Of a stretch of DNA of 64,000 bases, positions 45,800 to 58,032 are shown one piece after another. Made by a program: the position numbers and the translations under genes. Each line of letters starts with the position of its first letter. The stretch's first letter is position 1. A model generated the notes under the pieces. That model was not told the origin of the DNA. It made no database searches and saw only the letters and a list, made by a program, of their open reading frames with translations. This DNA comes from Symsagittifera roscoffensis (Eukaryota > Xenacoelomorpha > Acoela > Convolutidae), in NCBI RefSeq assembly GCF_963678635.1, contig NC_087063.1, positions 70,021,617 through 70,085,616 on the forward strand. Reading direction: 5' to 3'.

Positions 45800-46860
45800 C
45801 AGGAAGATGAACGTGATGGAACTCATACTAAAATTGTAAACTTGTAGGAGATTATGCATTGAAACTGTAAGAAAAAATTAATTGATACATTTGCTCGGTA
45901 ATTAAACTTCTTTTCAAAAATTGCTTCTAAAAACAATACATTGGTTTTTGATCAAGATAACGTTCAAAATTTTAAAAATGATACATCAGAAACCTAGCAT
46001 CTGACTTTTACCATCTTACCATCTGGAACCCTGAAAACTACAAGCTATTTTATACATTGGGAACTGTATTCACTATGTTATTATAGAGTTTGGAGACCTT
46101 TATGTCTTAAGATAAAGTTTGGACTATCCGGTCTGCTCTCTGTTTATTAACATAAGGAACAGATTTCCCAATGTACTAAGATAGCTTATGGTTTTTAGAA
46201 TTTGGGATGATAAAATGGTAAAAATCAGATGTTATGTTTCCGATATATCATTGTTTAAAATTCTAAACGTTATTTTGATCAAAGAACAATATATTGTTAA
46301 CACAAGCACTTTTTGAAAAAAAAAAGATTAATTGCCAAGCAAATGTATCAATTATTTTTTTTTGATACAGTACTGAAGTATAATCTCCTACAAGTTTACA
46401 GCTCTAGTTTGTGTTCCATCACGCTCAACTTCCTGTTTACCGTAAAAAATAGCTGACTTTTTGTAGTTTTGGCGTCGATTTTACTGAAACAGCAACGCTA
46501 AAATTTATAAACTTTAGTCTTTCAGATGGCAAAATGGCAAGTTTCAGATGTTATATTTCAAAAAAATTTTGATGCTCTTTTTTGCCGATAAAGCAATAAT
46601 TAAGATTTTAAATGTGTTTTTGATTTTTAAAAAATAAACTATTAACCCAAGCGCTATATAAAAGAAAATATTAACCATTTGTAAAAAAAAATGTCGAAAA
46701 AAATTTATTTACCGAGAAAATGTATCAGTTCACATTTTTAACACATAATTTCTTAGAAACTTAGAGCTTTAGCATGTTTTCCATCACATTCAGTTTCCCA
46801 GTTTGGGTTAAAGTGGCTCAGTCTTTTTTCAGTTTGTTCCTAAATTACAACTCCATGGTG
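45800..46860. repeat. Palindromic junction 2 of terminal-type repeats
   Basis: 45800-46130 and 46130-46440 are inverted copies (CATTTGCTCGGTAATTAAAC faces its complement). A further copy of the 44510-44770 type follows at 46540-46860. 45800-46130 is also a direct copy of 44180-44500. Confidence 0.75.
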
Positions 46861-46869
46861 AAAAAAATG

Positions 46870-48540
46870 TCACAGTTGCTTAAAAAATATTCAAAATTTT
46901 TTTAAAACTTTCGAGGACGATGTAACTTTTTGTCCTATTTTGAATAAGAAAAACATCAAATATTTACAATTTACAAAAACAATTAACCAAAGAGCTCTGG
47001 ATCAACTGAAGGGTTCTCTAAATTCTCTATAGAATGAAGAGCGAAGAGCTGGTCAAGTTTTCATCGTTGGTGGTTTTTGTTGTGAGGGTATTTTGAGGTA
47101 TCACTGTTTCTGAGAAGCGCTCATCTTTCTCTAAATCCAGAGCCAGGAACCTCGGGTTAGTTCAATCATAGTTTGCTCAGACCCTACCTGCATCAATTGC
47201 AATGATCCAAATTAGTTCTCTGTGAATGTTAGTTGCATCAAATGGTGCTCGTTGAAATCCCTTTGCATCATTTCCAATATGTACCAGACTTGGATTGGGA
47301 GGTCCATTGGTGCCAAAAAATTTTCGCTGTTGATGTGTGCTAGATCCGGCAAAAAATCTACCAATTACATAAGGTTGCTGTTTTACGCGGAGAAGATCAT
47401 TTTTAGCAAAAAGTTGAAAACATAAAAAAGAAACGACTTAGTAAATTTTTTTAGTGATTTGGAGCTGAGAGAGGAATTAGTTGAAGGAAGTAAGAATGAA
47501 AAAAAAATTACCTAAAAATGAAGGGTACCTTTAATACAAATTTGTTGGTTTAACCAAATAGAATTGATTTTCCCTATCTGGTCTGAAGGCGTGTCCAATC
47601 AGATTTCAGCTTCCTTTCATGAAAAAGCTTTTTAAAAGTCCTTTTTGATCAGAAACAAATTCCAATTTCATACACATTCTACACATTGTCGTTTCCAATC
47701 ACAAAAAATGTTCAAATTTGTTACAATTGTCGTACCCAATCAGATAAAAATGTAACTTTTATTAAAATAAATCATGCAAAAAAGTAAAATATACACAAAA
47801 AAATTGCAAAAACAATATACCGCAAATTGATTGCTCTAAAAACAAGAAAAAGGCATAAGTAAGTAACAAAAGAAAGAAAGTTTTAACAACTGCAAAAGTT
47901 TTTTTCATCCAGTCAGTTAATTTTTTGTTTTTAATAAATGCCGACTTTTGAGTAGAAATATATTTTTTTTATCTTGATGTGATAATGAGACAGTAGCTCG
48001 ATATTGATTGAATTTTTCGAAGCGAATTTTTTTAAATTTTATTCCAAACTTGATCATGCAGCATTATGAGTTTTGAACATCCTTAAAGAAAAGAAGGACC
48101 TAAGAGCTTTGCTGGGAAAATTTGACAAAATTAGGAATCGTGTAAAGGGTTAAAAGAGTCTTTGATATATTATTATACGAGTTTTTGATTAACTTCAAGT
48201 TATCGAGACTAAATAAGAATTTATTACTTGTCAGGTGTAATTCAGCCGTAGGTTTAAAGCTTTGATACTCAAAAGTTGGTTCAAAGGTAAACAGTTTGAT
48301 TGAGTAAATTTCTCTGAAGCGACCTTTTCTGAGCCGGATTTTTCTAATTTGTACAAACTTAACGTCCAAAAAATTATGAGAAAAGTAAGAGTCAATGTCA
48401 ATTTCATCAAAAAGAAAACCAGTTTTTTTCTTTTTTCTCGTAAAGTAAATCAAGAAAAGCAAACGTCTTTTGATAGAAAATTTCCAGAAAAAGATTGAAG
48501 ATTTTAAATTATAAAAAATATTTTGTTTTTATAAAATATT
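46870..48540. other. AT-rich stretch between junction 2 and the polymerase promoter
   Basis: Apart from the piece at 47212-47420, it holds three CCAATCA motifs (47595-47760), each after a GT-rich pentamer. The minus frame 48462-48100 is Phe/Lys-rich and unconvincing. Confidence 0.4.
47212..47420 (-). CDS. Short open exon-like piece of unknown function
   Basis: The minus-strand frame reads VIGRFFAGSSTHQQRKFFG, then GPPNPSLVHIGNDAKGFQ and ELIWIIAIDAG, with a possible GTAGGG donor at the end. It has no start codon. Composition is more protein-like than the surrounding DNA. It could be part of another gene of the polymerase B element. Not recognised. Confidence 0.35.
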
Positions 48541-48542
48541 GG

Positions 48543-48610
48543 ACTCTGATTGGTTGATCGCAAGCAAACAGTGCTACTAAAAATACTCAAACCTGATTGG
48601 TTAATTTTGC
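48543..48610 (+). promoter_or_regulatory. Paired CCAAT boxes (ATTGG) upstream of polymerase copy 2
   Basis: TGATTGGTT at 48548 and again at 48595, 47 bp apart, the first ATTGG 289 bp before the ATG. AATTTTGCCTAAACAACCGA after the second box is also found at copy 1. Confidence 0.55.
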
Positions 48611-48725
48611 CTAAACAACCGAAAATCAAAATAATTTCACTCTGATTTTCTCTAACCTAAAAGCAATCGCTCCACACTTTGTATAACTACCTGAATTTTT
48701 TTTCCATTATTCTGAAGTGTTCAAA

Positions 48726-48837
48726 GTAAGTATAAATCTTCTATAATTTTTCGAACCTTTAAAATCTCCCAACTTTGTAGGTACCAACTTTTTTAAACTT
48801 ATCTCTGGTACGAGCAAATCCCTCGTTTTTTTTTCAG
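48726..48837 (+). other. 5'UTR intron before polymerase copy 2
   Basis: Donor AAA|GTAAGTATA at 48726, acceptor TTTTTTTTCAG|ATG at 48837, 112 bp. The same design and nearly the same length as copy 1. Confidence 0.65.
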
Positions 48838-51680
48838 ATGCCGGCACTCAACAGGTATGAGAAGGTTAAATGTTCAAGACTTTGGTAAAGAGTACTCGAG
48901 AACCGATGCAGCTCGCTATCGCAAGAGTTGTGTGCGAAAAGTTGTTTCTTGCCCAGAACGTAAATTCTAAAAAAATTAACAAGCAAAAAATGAATCTCCA
49001 TACGAGAAAAAAGCATATAAACACTACTGGAATATAAACAAAGTGAGAAAAAATTTCCTAACTATTGCTCACTTCAACAACATCGAAAGAAAGATCACGG
49101 GTTTAGAGCGAGAAAAACGAAAAATTTTGTTAATGACCCAATCTTTTTATTGAATTTGATCATAGTCTACTTTTGGAAAATTTAGGCAAGTCTTCGAAAC
49201 ACTTAATTGCGCATCAAAAATAAAAATTGCTCTCGAATTTAACATGGAAACCGGTGAACATCGTTATCTCTACGCTTTTGAAAAAACATTTTTTTTTGAT
49301 AAATTAGTGCTTTTTTGTACTGGAGCAGATTTGACGACTACACAGAAAAAAAGCTAAGCAAATTGGAGATTGAAGTTAAACACTAACGTGACACTTTTTA
49401 AGGCACTGCGCTTAAAATTATATCCATCGGAGGTCCAGAATTAGAATTACCCGAATCACTTCTGAGAAATCACCAAGAAAACTTATCGATTTATAATGTG
49501 CACACGCAACAACCATACAAGATCCTGACAACCACCTCAGATGCTTCCGATGCCCAACATGCGACATATTTTTTGTTGTCGTTTTTTTTGGTGTCGCATT
49601 TTTTGGTAAGGTTCAGTCGACGTTTGATTGGCGGATTCAGAAACTTTTATCCAAAAAAAAATTGTTTTGCGAGTAGTTTTATTTGAAAAAAGGGATGGGT
49701 GCAGTACTGAGCATACCAAAGAACAAACCATGTTCAACAATTTTGTCATAAAGTGACAGAAGCCTTAAACTGAATCAGGAAGCATGAACGGATATCGGTG
49801 TCAATCGATAAAATCATATTTTTGCCTGACAAAGATCCACAATCCCTAGTTTTTGACTTTGTGGCAAATTTGGAGTTGTTGGCGGAAAAAAATGCGGAGA
49901 CTGTCATATCTCGTCACCTACCTAATCAACAAATGAGAAACTGAACCTTCCGATTTCAAGAAAGCCAACGACTTAGTTTCGTTCAAATTTGGAGATTTTC
50001 TCTATTGGATATTTTGACATTTTTGGGTTAAGTTGACGCTTTAGACCCTTTTGTAAAATCTTACAGAAGGAATGAGTTGAAAGGGTGCTTTCCATACGAG
50101 TGGTTTGATACTCGCAACAAGCTCAATACACAACAACTATCGCGGTATAAGAATTTTCGCGATAAATTGAAGGACAACAACCCCCTCATTTGAACATTTT
50201 TCAGAATCTTCTCATTAGTGGGTCAACTGAAGAGCAAGCAGTGAAAGAAATTTGGTTTGAAAACTTGGGTTATTGCAACTTTTGAAAGACTGCTTTCGAA
50301 GCAATGGGTTGCTAATTCCATCTTTGGCTTTGCCAAGAAGCTAAACCTAGTCTGATTGATGATGGAATTAAATAGGGAACCAAGAAAGTGAAATCAACAA
50401 CAAAATAATTTCGAGAAAAAGTATAGTCCATAGAAGCAATGTGGGAGTGTATTTGGTGGTAGCAATTTAAAAACAGCGTAGAGATGAAAAATCACTTATT
50501 TTTCTCTTCACAAGACTACGTTCCTCTAATTCAGTATTGCAAAACATAAGAGATGAAATAAAGTTTGATTACGTGCAATGCCATCTTATTGTTCCAGATG
50601 AACAATTTTTTTTCCAATTTCCAATCGATGTTACCAGAAGTGATATTTAGGAATATATGAAGGCATATGCGGAAGAGAACAATTTGTTCAAACAATCGTA
50701 ACGAATGATCATATTGACCTTCATTTCAACCAACGGGACACTGATAACAGTACTTTTTAGTTTTTACTTTTTAGCTTTTTAGCTTTTCAGATATTGGAAT
50801 AGAGAGTATAACAATTCATCGACATGCTTAATAAACATCGCGCAAAGTGTTCGATCTTTTCGTTCAGTCTGTTGTTGATGCTAGGCGAGCCGGTGATGAA
50901 ACTGCAGTTATAGCCAAACATTGAAACTGCCAGGAAATAGTTCCAATAGCTATCAAATAATGGAAAGATAAAATGACAATTTGTCTTGGAGACAACAAAG
51001 CCCATAAAGCTATAAATTACCAGTTTTTGGAAAGACTGAATTTTGTATTTAAAGATTTTTATGAAGTGGAGATTGTTAAATCTACCATAGAGTTTTGTGA
51101 ACCAATTATATTAGGTGTTTGCATTACTGCATTAGGCCAAGTCGAATATGTTGAAGCTGTTTTATAACTTTTTGGATAAATTTGAAGACGTCAATAAATT
51201 TGAGACCGAAATGGATACTCATCCTCTCTATTTGGCTTCGGAGGTAGAAAAATCATAAAGGTGCATCCTCCCCAGCAAAGGAGCGGAGTGGGTGGAAAAA
51301 CGTATCAAGGATTGTCGAGACGATTTCGGAGCAGATTCGAAAAACAACTTTTTCTACTGTACTTGGCACTACAAACACATGAAAAAAATGACAAGAGAGA
51401 GCCGAGTTTGTTCAACGATGAGTTCAGATGCACCGACAAAATTTGCCTATATAGTAAAATGTATTGCTGTTACGATAATTAATTTCAAAAGTACAAGTTT
51501 GGCAGTAAATGGCAGCACATGGAGACTCTCGAGATGGACCGATTGCAAGGTACTGGATAAGGCAGTGAACCTGAAGTCAACTAATAGAGAAATTACAAGA
51601 TTAACCATGCAGTTGAATTTTATGAACCTAACACTGAATTCTACTGCCCTAAACGATTAGTTGAATGTGACAAAATCTAA
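48838..51680 (+). pseudogene. DNA polymerase B, broken copy 2
   Basis: It starts MPALNRYEKVKC at an ATG directly after a splice acceptor, like copy 1. It then loses frame within about 15 codons. Recognisable further on are a piece around 49440-49560 like the exonuclease part of copy 1, a palm piece 50973-51167 with YEVEIVKSTIEFCEPIILGV, then in the next frame EMDTHPLYLA, where the motif C Asp-Thr-Asp has His for the second Asp. The C-terminal part reads HKNDKREPSLFNDEFRC-like and then KVLDKAVNLKSTNRE. It is shorter than copy 1. The damage is different in the two copies, so they decayed separately. Confidence 0.75.
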
Positions 51681-52141
51681 ATTTGTAAGAGATTTGTACT
51701 AAGAATGTATACGATGTCGTGAATTGATACATTTTATTGGTAATTAAACCTTTATTTCAACAGTTTTGTAAACGCTGCGCTTGATTTAATAATCTTTTTT
51801 GTTTTTTGATCAAGAAGACTTTTGAGGATCAATTATGTTATGATAAGAGTTAAGATGAGCAGTGTATAAAATTTTATTTTTGGTGTTAAACTATAAAGTA
51901 GGAGTTAACTTGTCGAAATTTCAAATGTTAAAGTTCATGTTGTCGGAATGAACTTGTCGAGGATGTAATTTGTTGAAATTCAACTTGTCGCGTCTAAAGT
52001 CTTCAAATGTACGTTGTGAAATCGCTTGTTATTAAATCGTCGGACAACTCTTTTACATCACACACTGGTTTCAACTGGCCTGTCATACCTTGTGGTTTAA
52101 TTTATCTATCAAACTGAAACCGACAAGCTTGCTAAACAATA

Positions 52142-52315
52142 ATCGTCAGTTCGGAACTCAAATAAAAACGCTTAGTTCGTAAAAATTTTATTCAACGTCT
52201 GGGCGGTAGTAACGTCATAATAGCATAAAGCGTGCAATGTCAACTGACCCACCTCAATCACTTAGCGCGCTGAGTTTATATAAACACGGCGTTTGCCAAT
52301 CCGTACCAGATGGCA
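52142..52315 (-). repeat. 3' LTR of element A2
   Basis: It starts TGCCATCTGGTACGGATTGG and ends GAGTTCCGAACTGACGAT. The same length, 174 bp, as its partner. By eye roughly one position in five or six differs, so the insertion is old. Confidence 0.88.
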
Positions 52316-53189
52316 TCCCCCTAGGAAAATAAATTTAAACTTTTGAGAAATTCAAGTCCCCTCAGGACCAGAGTTTATAGGGTCCCTGTGGGACTCTTTT
52401 GAGTTTTTATGTCCCTGTGGGACTGTTTGCCGATTACATTTCTTATGGTATCACAATGTGTTTTGTCGTGCTTGGTTCTCTTTTGTCTTCTCATTTCTCT
52501 TTTTGCTTCTCGTGTTCTTTAAGAGTACCTTTTTCTTCTTTCCTGGCTGCTTTTTTCGACTTTTTGGTTATGTATGTTGGTAACGAGTAGGACCCCGTTA
52601 TGGTTTCGTTATGTGTCTTCTCTTAGACTACCCATGTGGTTTTCGTTATTTTAAAAAATGTTGTGTCCTCTTTGAACATTGCGTGTTTTGGCGCGTTTGG
52701 GTCTTCAATGTCCAAAAATCGCAGACAATTTCCTGTTCTCCGAGCGGACTTATTTGCAACATAGTTACTTAAACGTGAGGGCCTGCACGGACCATAAATC
52801 ATTGGGTTAGGAACGAAAGGAAAACCGCTCTTTTTTTAAACAATTTCCCTGCGTTTTTCTTGTGCTCGCACCCATCAGAATCTTGCCGTCTAATCTTGCC
52901 TTTTTTTGTCAGAATCTTGCCGTTTAATAATTCGTATCTTTGTTCAAACCTTTTTGGATCTTTCATATTCGGTTCCATTCTTTTTGTTTTCCTTGGTACC
53001 TAATATTTTTTTCGACATTTTGGTCTACCTGTCCTTGAATTTCCTCGACTGGTAGGCTTAAGTTTTCTTTATCAATAGCTTTTGCTCACCTGTTTTTTGG
53101 GACTGCTAGATGAGGAGTCGAAAGTGTCGGTTCTTGTATCCTTCGGTCGTCGTTTGATCACCACTTCAAATTCTGATAATTTCTGGAGG

Positions 53190-54080
53190 TCATGAATTAC
53201 TCACGCAGGTTTTTTGATCTAAACCTGCGTGTTTCGCGTTTTGCCAGTTCAAATTGGTCGATGAACTCTTTGGTGATATTTTAGATAGTGTTGTGTTTGG
53301 TTTCCGTGCCATATCGGCCTCAAAGGTTGGAATTTTTCTTACACCGCTTGTAATGCTGCGGAGTAGTTCAATAATTTTTACGACATCTGATGTTAATTTA
53401 AACGGTGTGTTATTTTCGTCTTTTCTCATCATCCTATTCTAAAAATGAGCGCAAGTTTTAATCTTCCTACTGCCTTTTTTGCTATATGATCATCTACAAT
53501 TGCGAAAATTAGCTTTATGTTGATTGATTTAAAATCGATTTGAAACTTTTTAGATCGAAATGTTTGTGCCTGGTCGCGTTTGCTGGTGCCCCGTTTTTTG
53601 AAATCTACCGTTTCATAAAATTTTTCCGGATATCTGCCGTTGTGTTAAATACAACGTTAGCCGTAGGAAAAGTTGATCATTTGTCTATGGATACAAGGAT
53701 ATACCTATTTTATTTAATTCGTCCGGGAAGGGTCCTGTGAAATCTAGTTATACCTCTTCGTTTGGTTCGAGGACCGATTTCATTTCGAATGAGTGTTGTT
53801 TTCTATTACTGGTTTTAAACTTTTATCTTGTTTGGTACATTGTCGGCATTCCTTTGCTATTTGCACACGAGCAGTGTATATGTGGGAACCAGATGTTCTG
53901 GCACAGATCCAGCAGCGCCGCCAATCTGGAATGGTTTAGGTGAAGTTTCTCCAGTGTTGTCTGCCTGAGTTGGGTTGGTCGGACGAGCCGCTTGTCGATT
54001 AGGAGTCAATCCTCCCTCACATGTAACCGAATGCAGATTTTATACCAGTACTGGCCGTTTGAGCATTTCAGTGCCTCCCA
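53190..54080 (-). pseudogene. Integrase remnant of element A2
   Basis: The zinc finger region reads TTLEKLHLNHSRLAALLDLC, then LDFTGPFPDELN with the first catalytic Asp, YILVSIDKWSTFPTANVV, and a C-terminal end ADMARKPNTTLS…NWQNAKHAGLDQKT. The second Asp and the Glu cannot be placed, because the middle of the core is damaged or deleted. This is the part that A1 lacks. Confidence 0.8.
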
Positions 54081-55199
54081 AATTTTCCTCCCGAAATTTA
54101 TTAGAGGACGCATGTTTCTGTCTTTTCTTCCAGCAGCTGCGATAATTTGTAGTCCTTACATTTTTTGCAGATTCTCCTCATACAGTGGTGTATATTCTAG
54201 GTCTGCATTTGTTTCCTGGTTTACGAATGCCACAATCCACTCCGTTTACATCTCGTACCTTGTCTCTATTTGAGTCTTTTCTTATTGTTGAGTAACTGTG
54301 GAGTTAGATTTCATAGCCGGTAGCTTCTCGTTTGACTGTGTCTCCTTTTGCCCGTAATCTGTGCGGTCCTATTGGCTCACACAATATTCGTATATCTCGT
54401 GTACCTCGATCGATAATTCTGTTTGGGTTTCTATATCTCTTTTGGCTGGCTCGGTTTGGCTCGTAGATTGTGTTTTTGTTTTTCTGTCTGTAATAAGCCC
54501 TCTTTTTTTGAGTTTTTTTTTGTGTATCCATTTGGTTTTGTTGTTTCGGGTTAATCTGGTTTTTAGTCTTTTCGGTGAACTTTAATTTTTGAAGCGATTT
54601 TTTCTCCTCAAACAATCTGACATTTTTTCTCTCTTGCGTCTTTGAATATTGCTGCTGCCGCTGTGCTCTGTGTTTTATCTATGATGTTTACAAAGGATCT
54701 GACAAGTTTTCCTCTCGGTCCGATTCTCTTTGCCATTTATCCGCTTGATTTTCTCCTCTGCTTCGGTTATTACTCCTTTCGTTCTTCGATATAAACTTAC
54801 CTTCGAATCTCTTGTAAATGTTTTGGCACCTCATTGTTTGTTTTTTATTCCTTGTGTATGTGATTTGGGTTGTATTGACAAGCGTTGTGTTTTTGTTTAA
54901 TTAAGTTTATTTAGGTCCGCTTGAGTCCTGGGTGAAATTTTAATTGATTGAATGAATTTAAGCTGATCTTAATGACCATTTTCTAGTTGTTTCGAATGTT
55001 CGAAGTGCTCTTGAGGTTTAGTTGGGCTTGGTAGTATCCTTTCGTTTTCCGCGCGCTTTTTGATTAGCCGATTCGGTGCTCGCTTTTTATTGATTAGGTT
55101 GCTTAGAAAGAAGTTGTCAATCATCTCAATGAGTTATTTTCGCCAACACAAAATCCTCATCAATTTCGCTTGAGGGTATGGCCAATCAAAATGGATTTT

Positions 55200-56200
55200 G
55201 CGACATGTAGTCTATTAAAACCATTTTGTTTCCCTTTATCATGTCAATATTAAAGGAAACTAACCAGTCGACCGATCTCTTAAGCCTACTTTGACTAGTT
55301 TTGATCTTTCAATTGCATTTAATGCACTGATTGAAGCAAGAGGGTCTACGATGGCGGTTCGCGTTTCCCGTACAAGTAGTATTTGAAGTGTTCGGTTGCC
55401 TATACTACCCCGAGTAGTTCAAGTTTGCTTACCAAACATTTCTCTTCTAATGAATTTAGATTTCATCAAGCCTAAGCGATTGCCACCCAACTTTCCTAGA
55501 CCGGAGGTTGATGCACCGCAAATTGCGAGGGTCTCTAGGTTTTGGTCAAAATGTTTGTTCTGTGTTATCTCTGATACTTATTCCATGATTCAGTTGGATG
55601 TTATGCCCCGTTTTCTGGTCAAGTGTTTTTTTTTTAATTTTTTGTTTTTTAAAGATTGGTCGCAGTGTAGCAGCAGTTTGGGCTAAACCTGGTAATGTAC
55701 CTTGTATGATGGTGTATTGAACCCATGAAACAGGCGGAGTTAATTTTTTTGTCTTTGTTTTTCTAATAAATGGTTTTGCGCCTTCATTATCTATTTTACA
55801 GTCTGGCCAATCGACCTACTTCCAAGGAAACGTACCTTTGTCTAAAGATATAGCAAAATTTTTTTGGTATAGTCTTTATAGTAAGCTTTGCAGTTATATA
55901 TGTGTATCTCTACTGGTCCTTAAGTTACTCGTAGTAAATCGTCTAGATATGCATAGATACTTTTGCAATTCGTCAGCATTAGATCGATAGCTATTTGAAA
56001 CTCCGCTGGTATGTCCGTTAGTCCGTAGAATCCTGTTTGAAAATAGAATTCACTGTGGCGTTGCCTCCAATAAGATTGGAATTTTTAATATTCTCTGGTT
56101 CGTGGATCCATTGGTATTTGCGAATAATTGTAGCGTAGCGCAAGTCGATGTTGAAAACATCGTTCGTTCTTTCGCGTCTGATTTTTTCGTTGTGCGATGT
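55200..56200 (-). pseudogene. RT and RNase H remnant of element A2
   Basis: In shifted frames: IRKYQWIHEPENIKNSNLIG, GGNATVNSIF, a worn palm, then LELLGVV followed by a TAG where Trp is usual and HFKYYLYGKRE of RNase H. Matches the A1 region block by block. Confidence 0.75.
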
Positions 56201-56479
56201 TGTCTAAAAGAAGTAGTTCAAAGATAGGCATCATATATTTGTTCTTGTGAATAAATTAGTTGCTTTTTTCTGACTCCAGTGCCAATTTTACCGCCTGATT
56301 CTTTGTTTTGCTGTAATAACGATCGACTAATGAGGTGTTTGTCTGAATCTCTGTCTAGTGTTATAAATTGTTTCTGGTCTAAATTTTTTAAATTTTTTTT
56401 CGATCCTTTCCTGAGGGTGAATCGCAGTTGGGCATCTTTGCTGTGGAATAGGGACCACGTTTTTATAAATTATGTTTTT

Positions 56480-57600
56480 TCACGTAGTTTTTTGCTTTTT
56501 ATGTTTTTTCACGTAGTGTGTTATATCAATCTGAGATAGTAGGTTTTGTTCGAAACTATTTTCTTTTCGATTGTCGATAAATGGGGCTGATTGGATAGTC
56601 CGTCCCCCGGATGCTATTGCAGTAATCAAACTTCCTTTTGGATTAAAGAAATTAATTTTGAAATATGCCAAATTTTGCACTGCATCTTCCGGATAGATGT
56701 ACTTGAATTTTGTCGAGCTGCCTTTTTCCCGCAAACGATGGGCAGTCTCCTTGTTAAGAAACGACATTAGAATTCCCAAATTTGCTGTAGCGAAAATTGC
56801 TTCTAATGTTGTTCTCAAAGTGACGATGTGTCTGTTTAGGTGGTTGTCTGTTTTTTTTCTCTTCTGAAACTGTTGTTCCAAATGCTTCGGATATTTCCAT
56901 TACCGAAAATCTATCCTGTGCGAATTCTTCCCATCCGTTCTCGTGGTGATCGCTTTTATGCCAACAGTTCCTCTGCTATCTTTTCAGTGTGCATATGTGC
57001 GTTAATTATGTCTCGTACTCATTCGTCCTGTCAGATCACTGCAATCCGCTCATAAGGCGAGTTCTACCAGGCTTGCATGAAAATGCTCCAGTGATTCCTT
57101 TTTTGTTTGCTTACTACAAATAAAATTAGATTTTTTGAATGTAATTATTTTCTTAGTGAGGAAAACATCTTCCAGTACTCGCATTAGGTATTTTGTCGTC
57201 GTGGCTTGTATGTCTAATCCTGGTCGCTTTTGCTGTACTTGTCTATGTCCCACTGTGCCTAAGCATAGAGGGAAGTAGCTTCCTACTTTTGCGTCGGCCC
57301 CGTCCCTTGTAAATGAATTGCTTATTACGCCTTTTTCGCAAGATTTTCGCAACGTCTCGATTTTCTTTTGGGCCTCTGTTTCTCCGTGAATTTCCAGGGC
57401 ATAATTTGGCTCTGTTGGTTCCACTAGTTCTGGCTTGTCCCGTAATAGGTTGCGGACCTCTATTCAGTCTTTCGCGAACCTTGCCATTTTTACGATGGCC
57501 GCCCATTTGGACTTTTCCTATGGTGGTTAGGCTGATGCTCTTTTCCAAACTGAGCTGGTTGCGACATTTCATACCATACCATTTGAAATATCTATAATAC
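56480..57600 (-). pseudogene. Gag and protease-linker region of element A2
   Basis: Gag N-terminus reads YGMKCRNQLSLEKSIS near 57570. The best piece, 57424-57050, has EPTEPNYALEIHGETEAQKK and GADAKVGSYFPLCLGTVGHR, the capsid-like part. 56881-56480 (FLNKETAHRLREKGSSTKF…) may be the protease/linker, but no intact DTG or DSG is visible. Frame breaks between the parts. Confidence 0.65.
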
Positions 57601-57627
57601 GGAGTCTGAACGGATTGGTAAACTAGT

Positions 57628-57801
57628 ATCGTCAGTTCGGAACTCAAATAAAAAAGACTAGTTAGTAAACTCTTTAATCAACATCTGAACGCTAGCAACG
57701 TCATAATAGCATAGAGCGTAAAAAGTCAACTGACCATTCTTAATCACTCAACGCAGTGATAATATATAAATATGGCATTTGCCAATCCGTACCGGCTGAC
57801 A
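57628..57801 (-). repeat. 5' LTR of element A2
   Basis: It starts TGTCAGCCGGTACGGATTGG and ends GAGTTCCGAACTGACGAT. It contains a TATATAAAT-like box and lines up with the 3' LTR along its whole length with scattered differences. Confidence 0.88.
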
Positions 57802-58032
57802 TAGCCCTTAAAGATCTCTAACATTACCTTGGTCCAACAGAGACTGGTTTTGATAGAAAGAGGCCGCGCCGCAAATATGCATTTGCTCATCAAAAATTTC
57901 AAAAGCGCGCTCAAAACTGGAAATTTCTCAAAAACTTGACAACGGCGATCAGAATATTATTGGACTAAAAAAACTATATCGCATATCAAACAAATTGCTT
58001 ATGATAGGCACGTTTATTCAGAGATGACTTAC

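Larger units (their letters stand above)
38745..51850. mobile_element. Rearranged Maverick/Polinton-adintovirus-like element with two divergent polymerase genes
   Basis: Two copies of one DNA polymerase B gene point outward (minus at left, plus at right). The 43.3-48.5 kb between them is a mosaic of direct and inverted copies of terminal and coding pieces. No retroviral-type integrase, packaging ATPase, capsid or protease could be recognised, so the Maverick/adintovirus assignment rests on the polymerase family alone. Every reading frame is broken. Confidence 0.6.
52142..57801 (-). mobile_element. Ty3/gypsy-type element A2, full length with two LTRs, decayed
   Basis: Two 174-bp LTRs bracket gag, protease-like, RT, RNase H, tether and integrase remnants on the minus strand, 5.66 kb in all. 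It is the same family as A1 at 4240-7619. It ends in TG and carries no env. Its coding part has many more breaks than that of A1 in the tether region. Confidence 0.85.

Noticed and set aside
48100-48462. 120-codon minus-strand frame upstream of polymerase copy 2
   Set aside because: Composition follows base content (Phe, Lys, Leu, Ser), with no motif and no counterpart upstream of copy 1.
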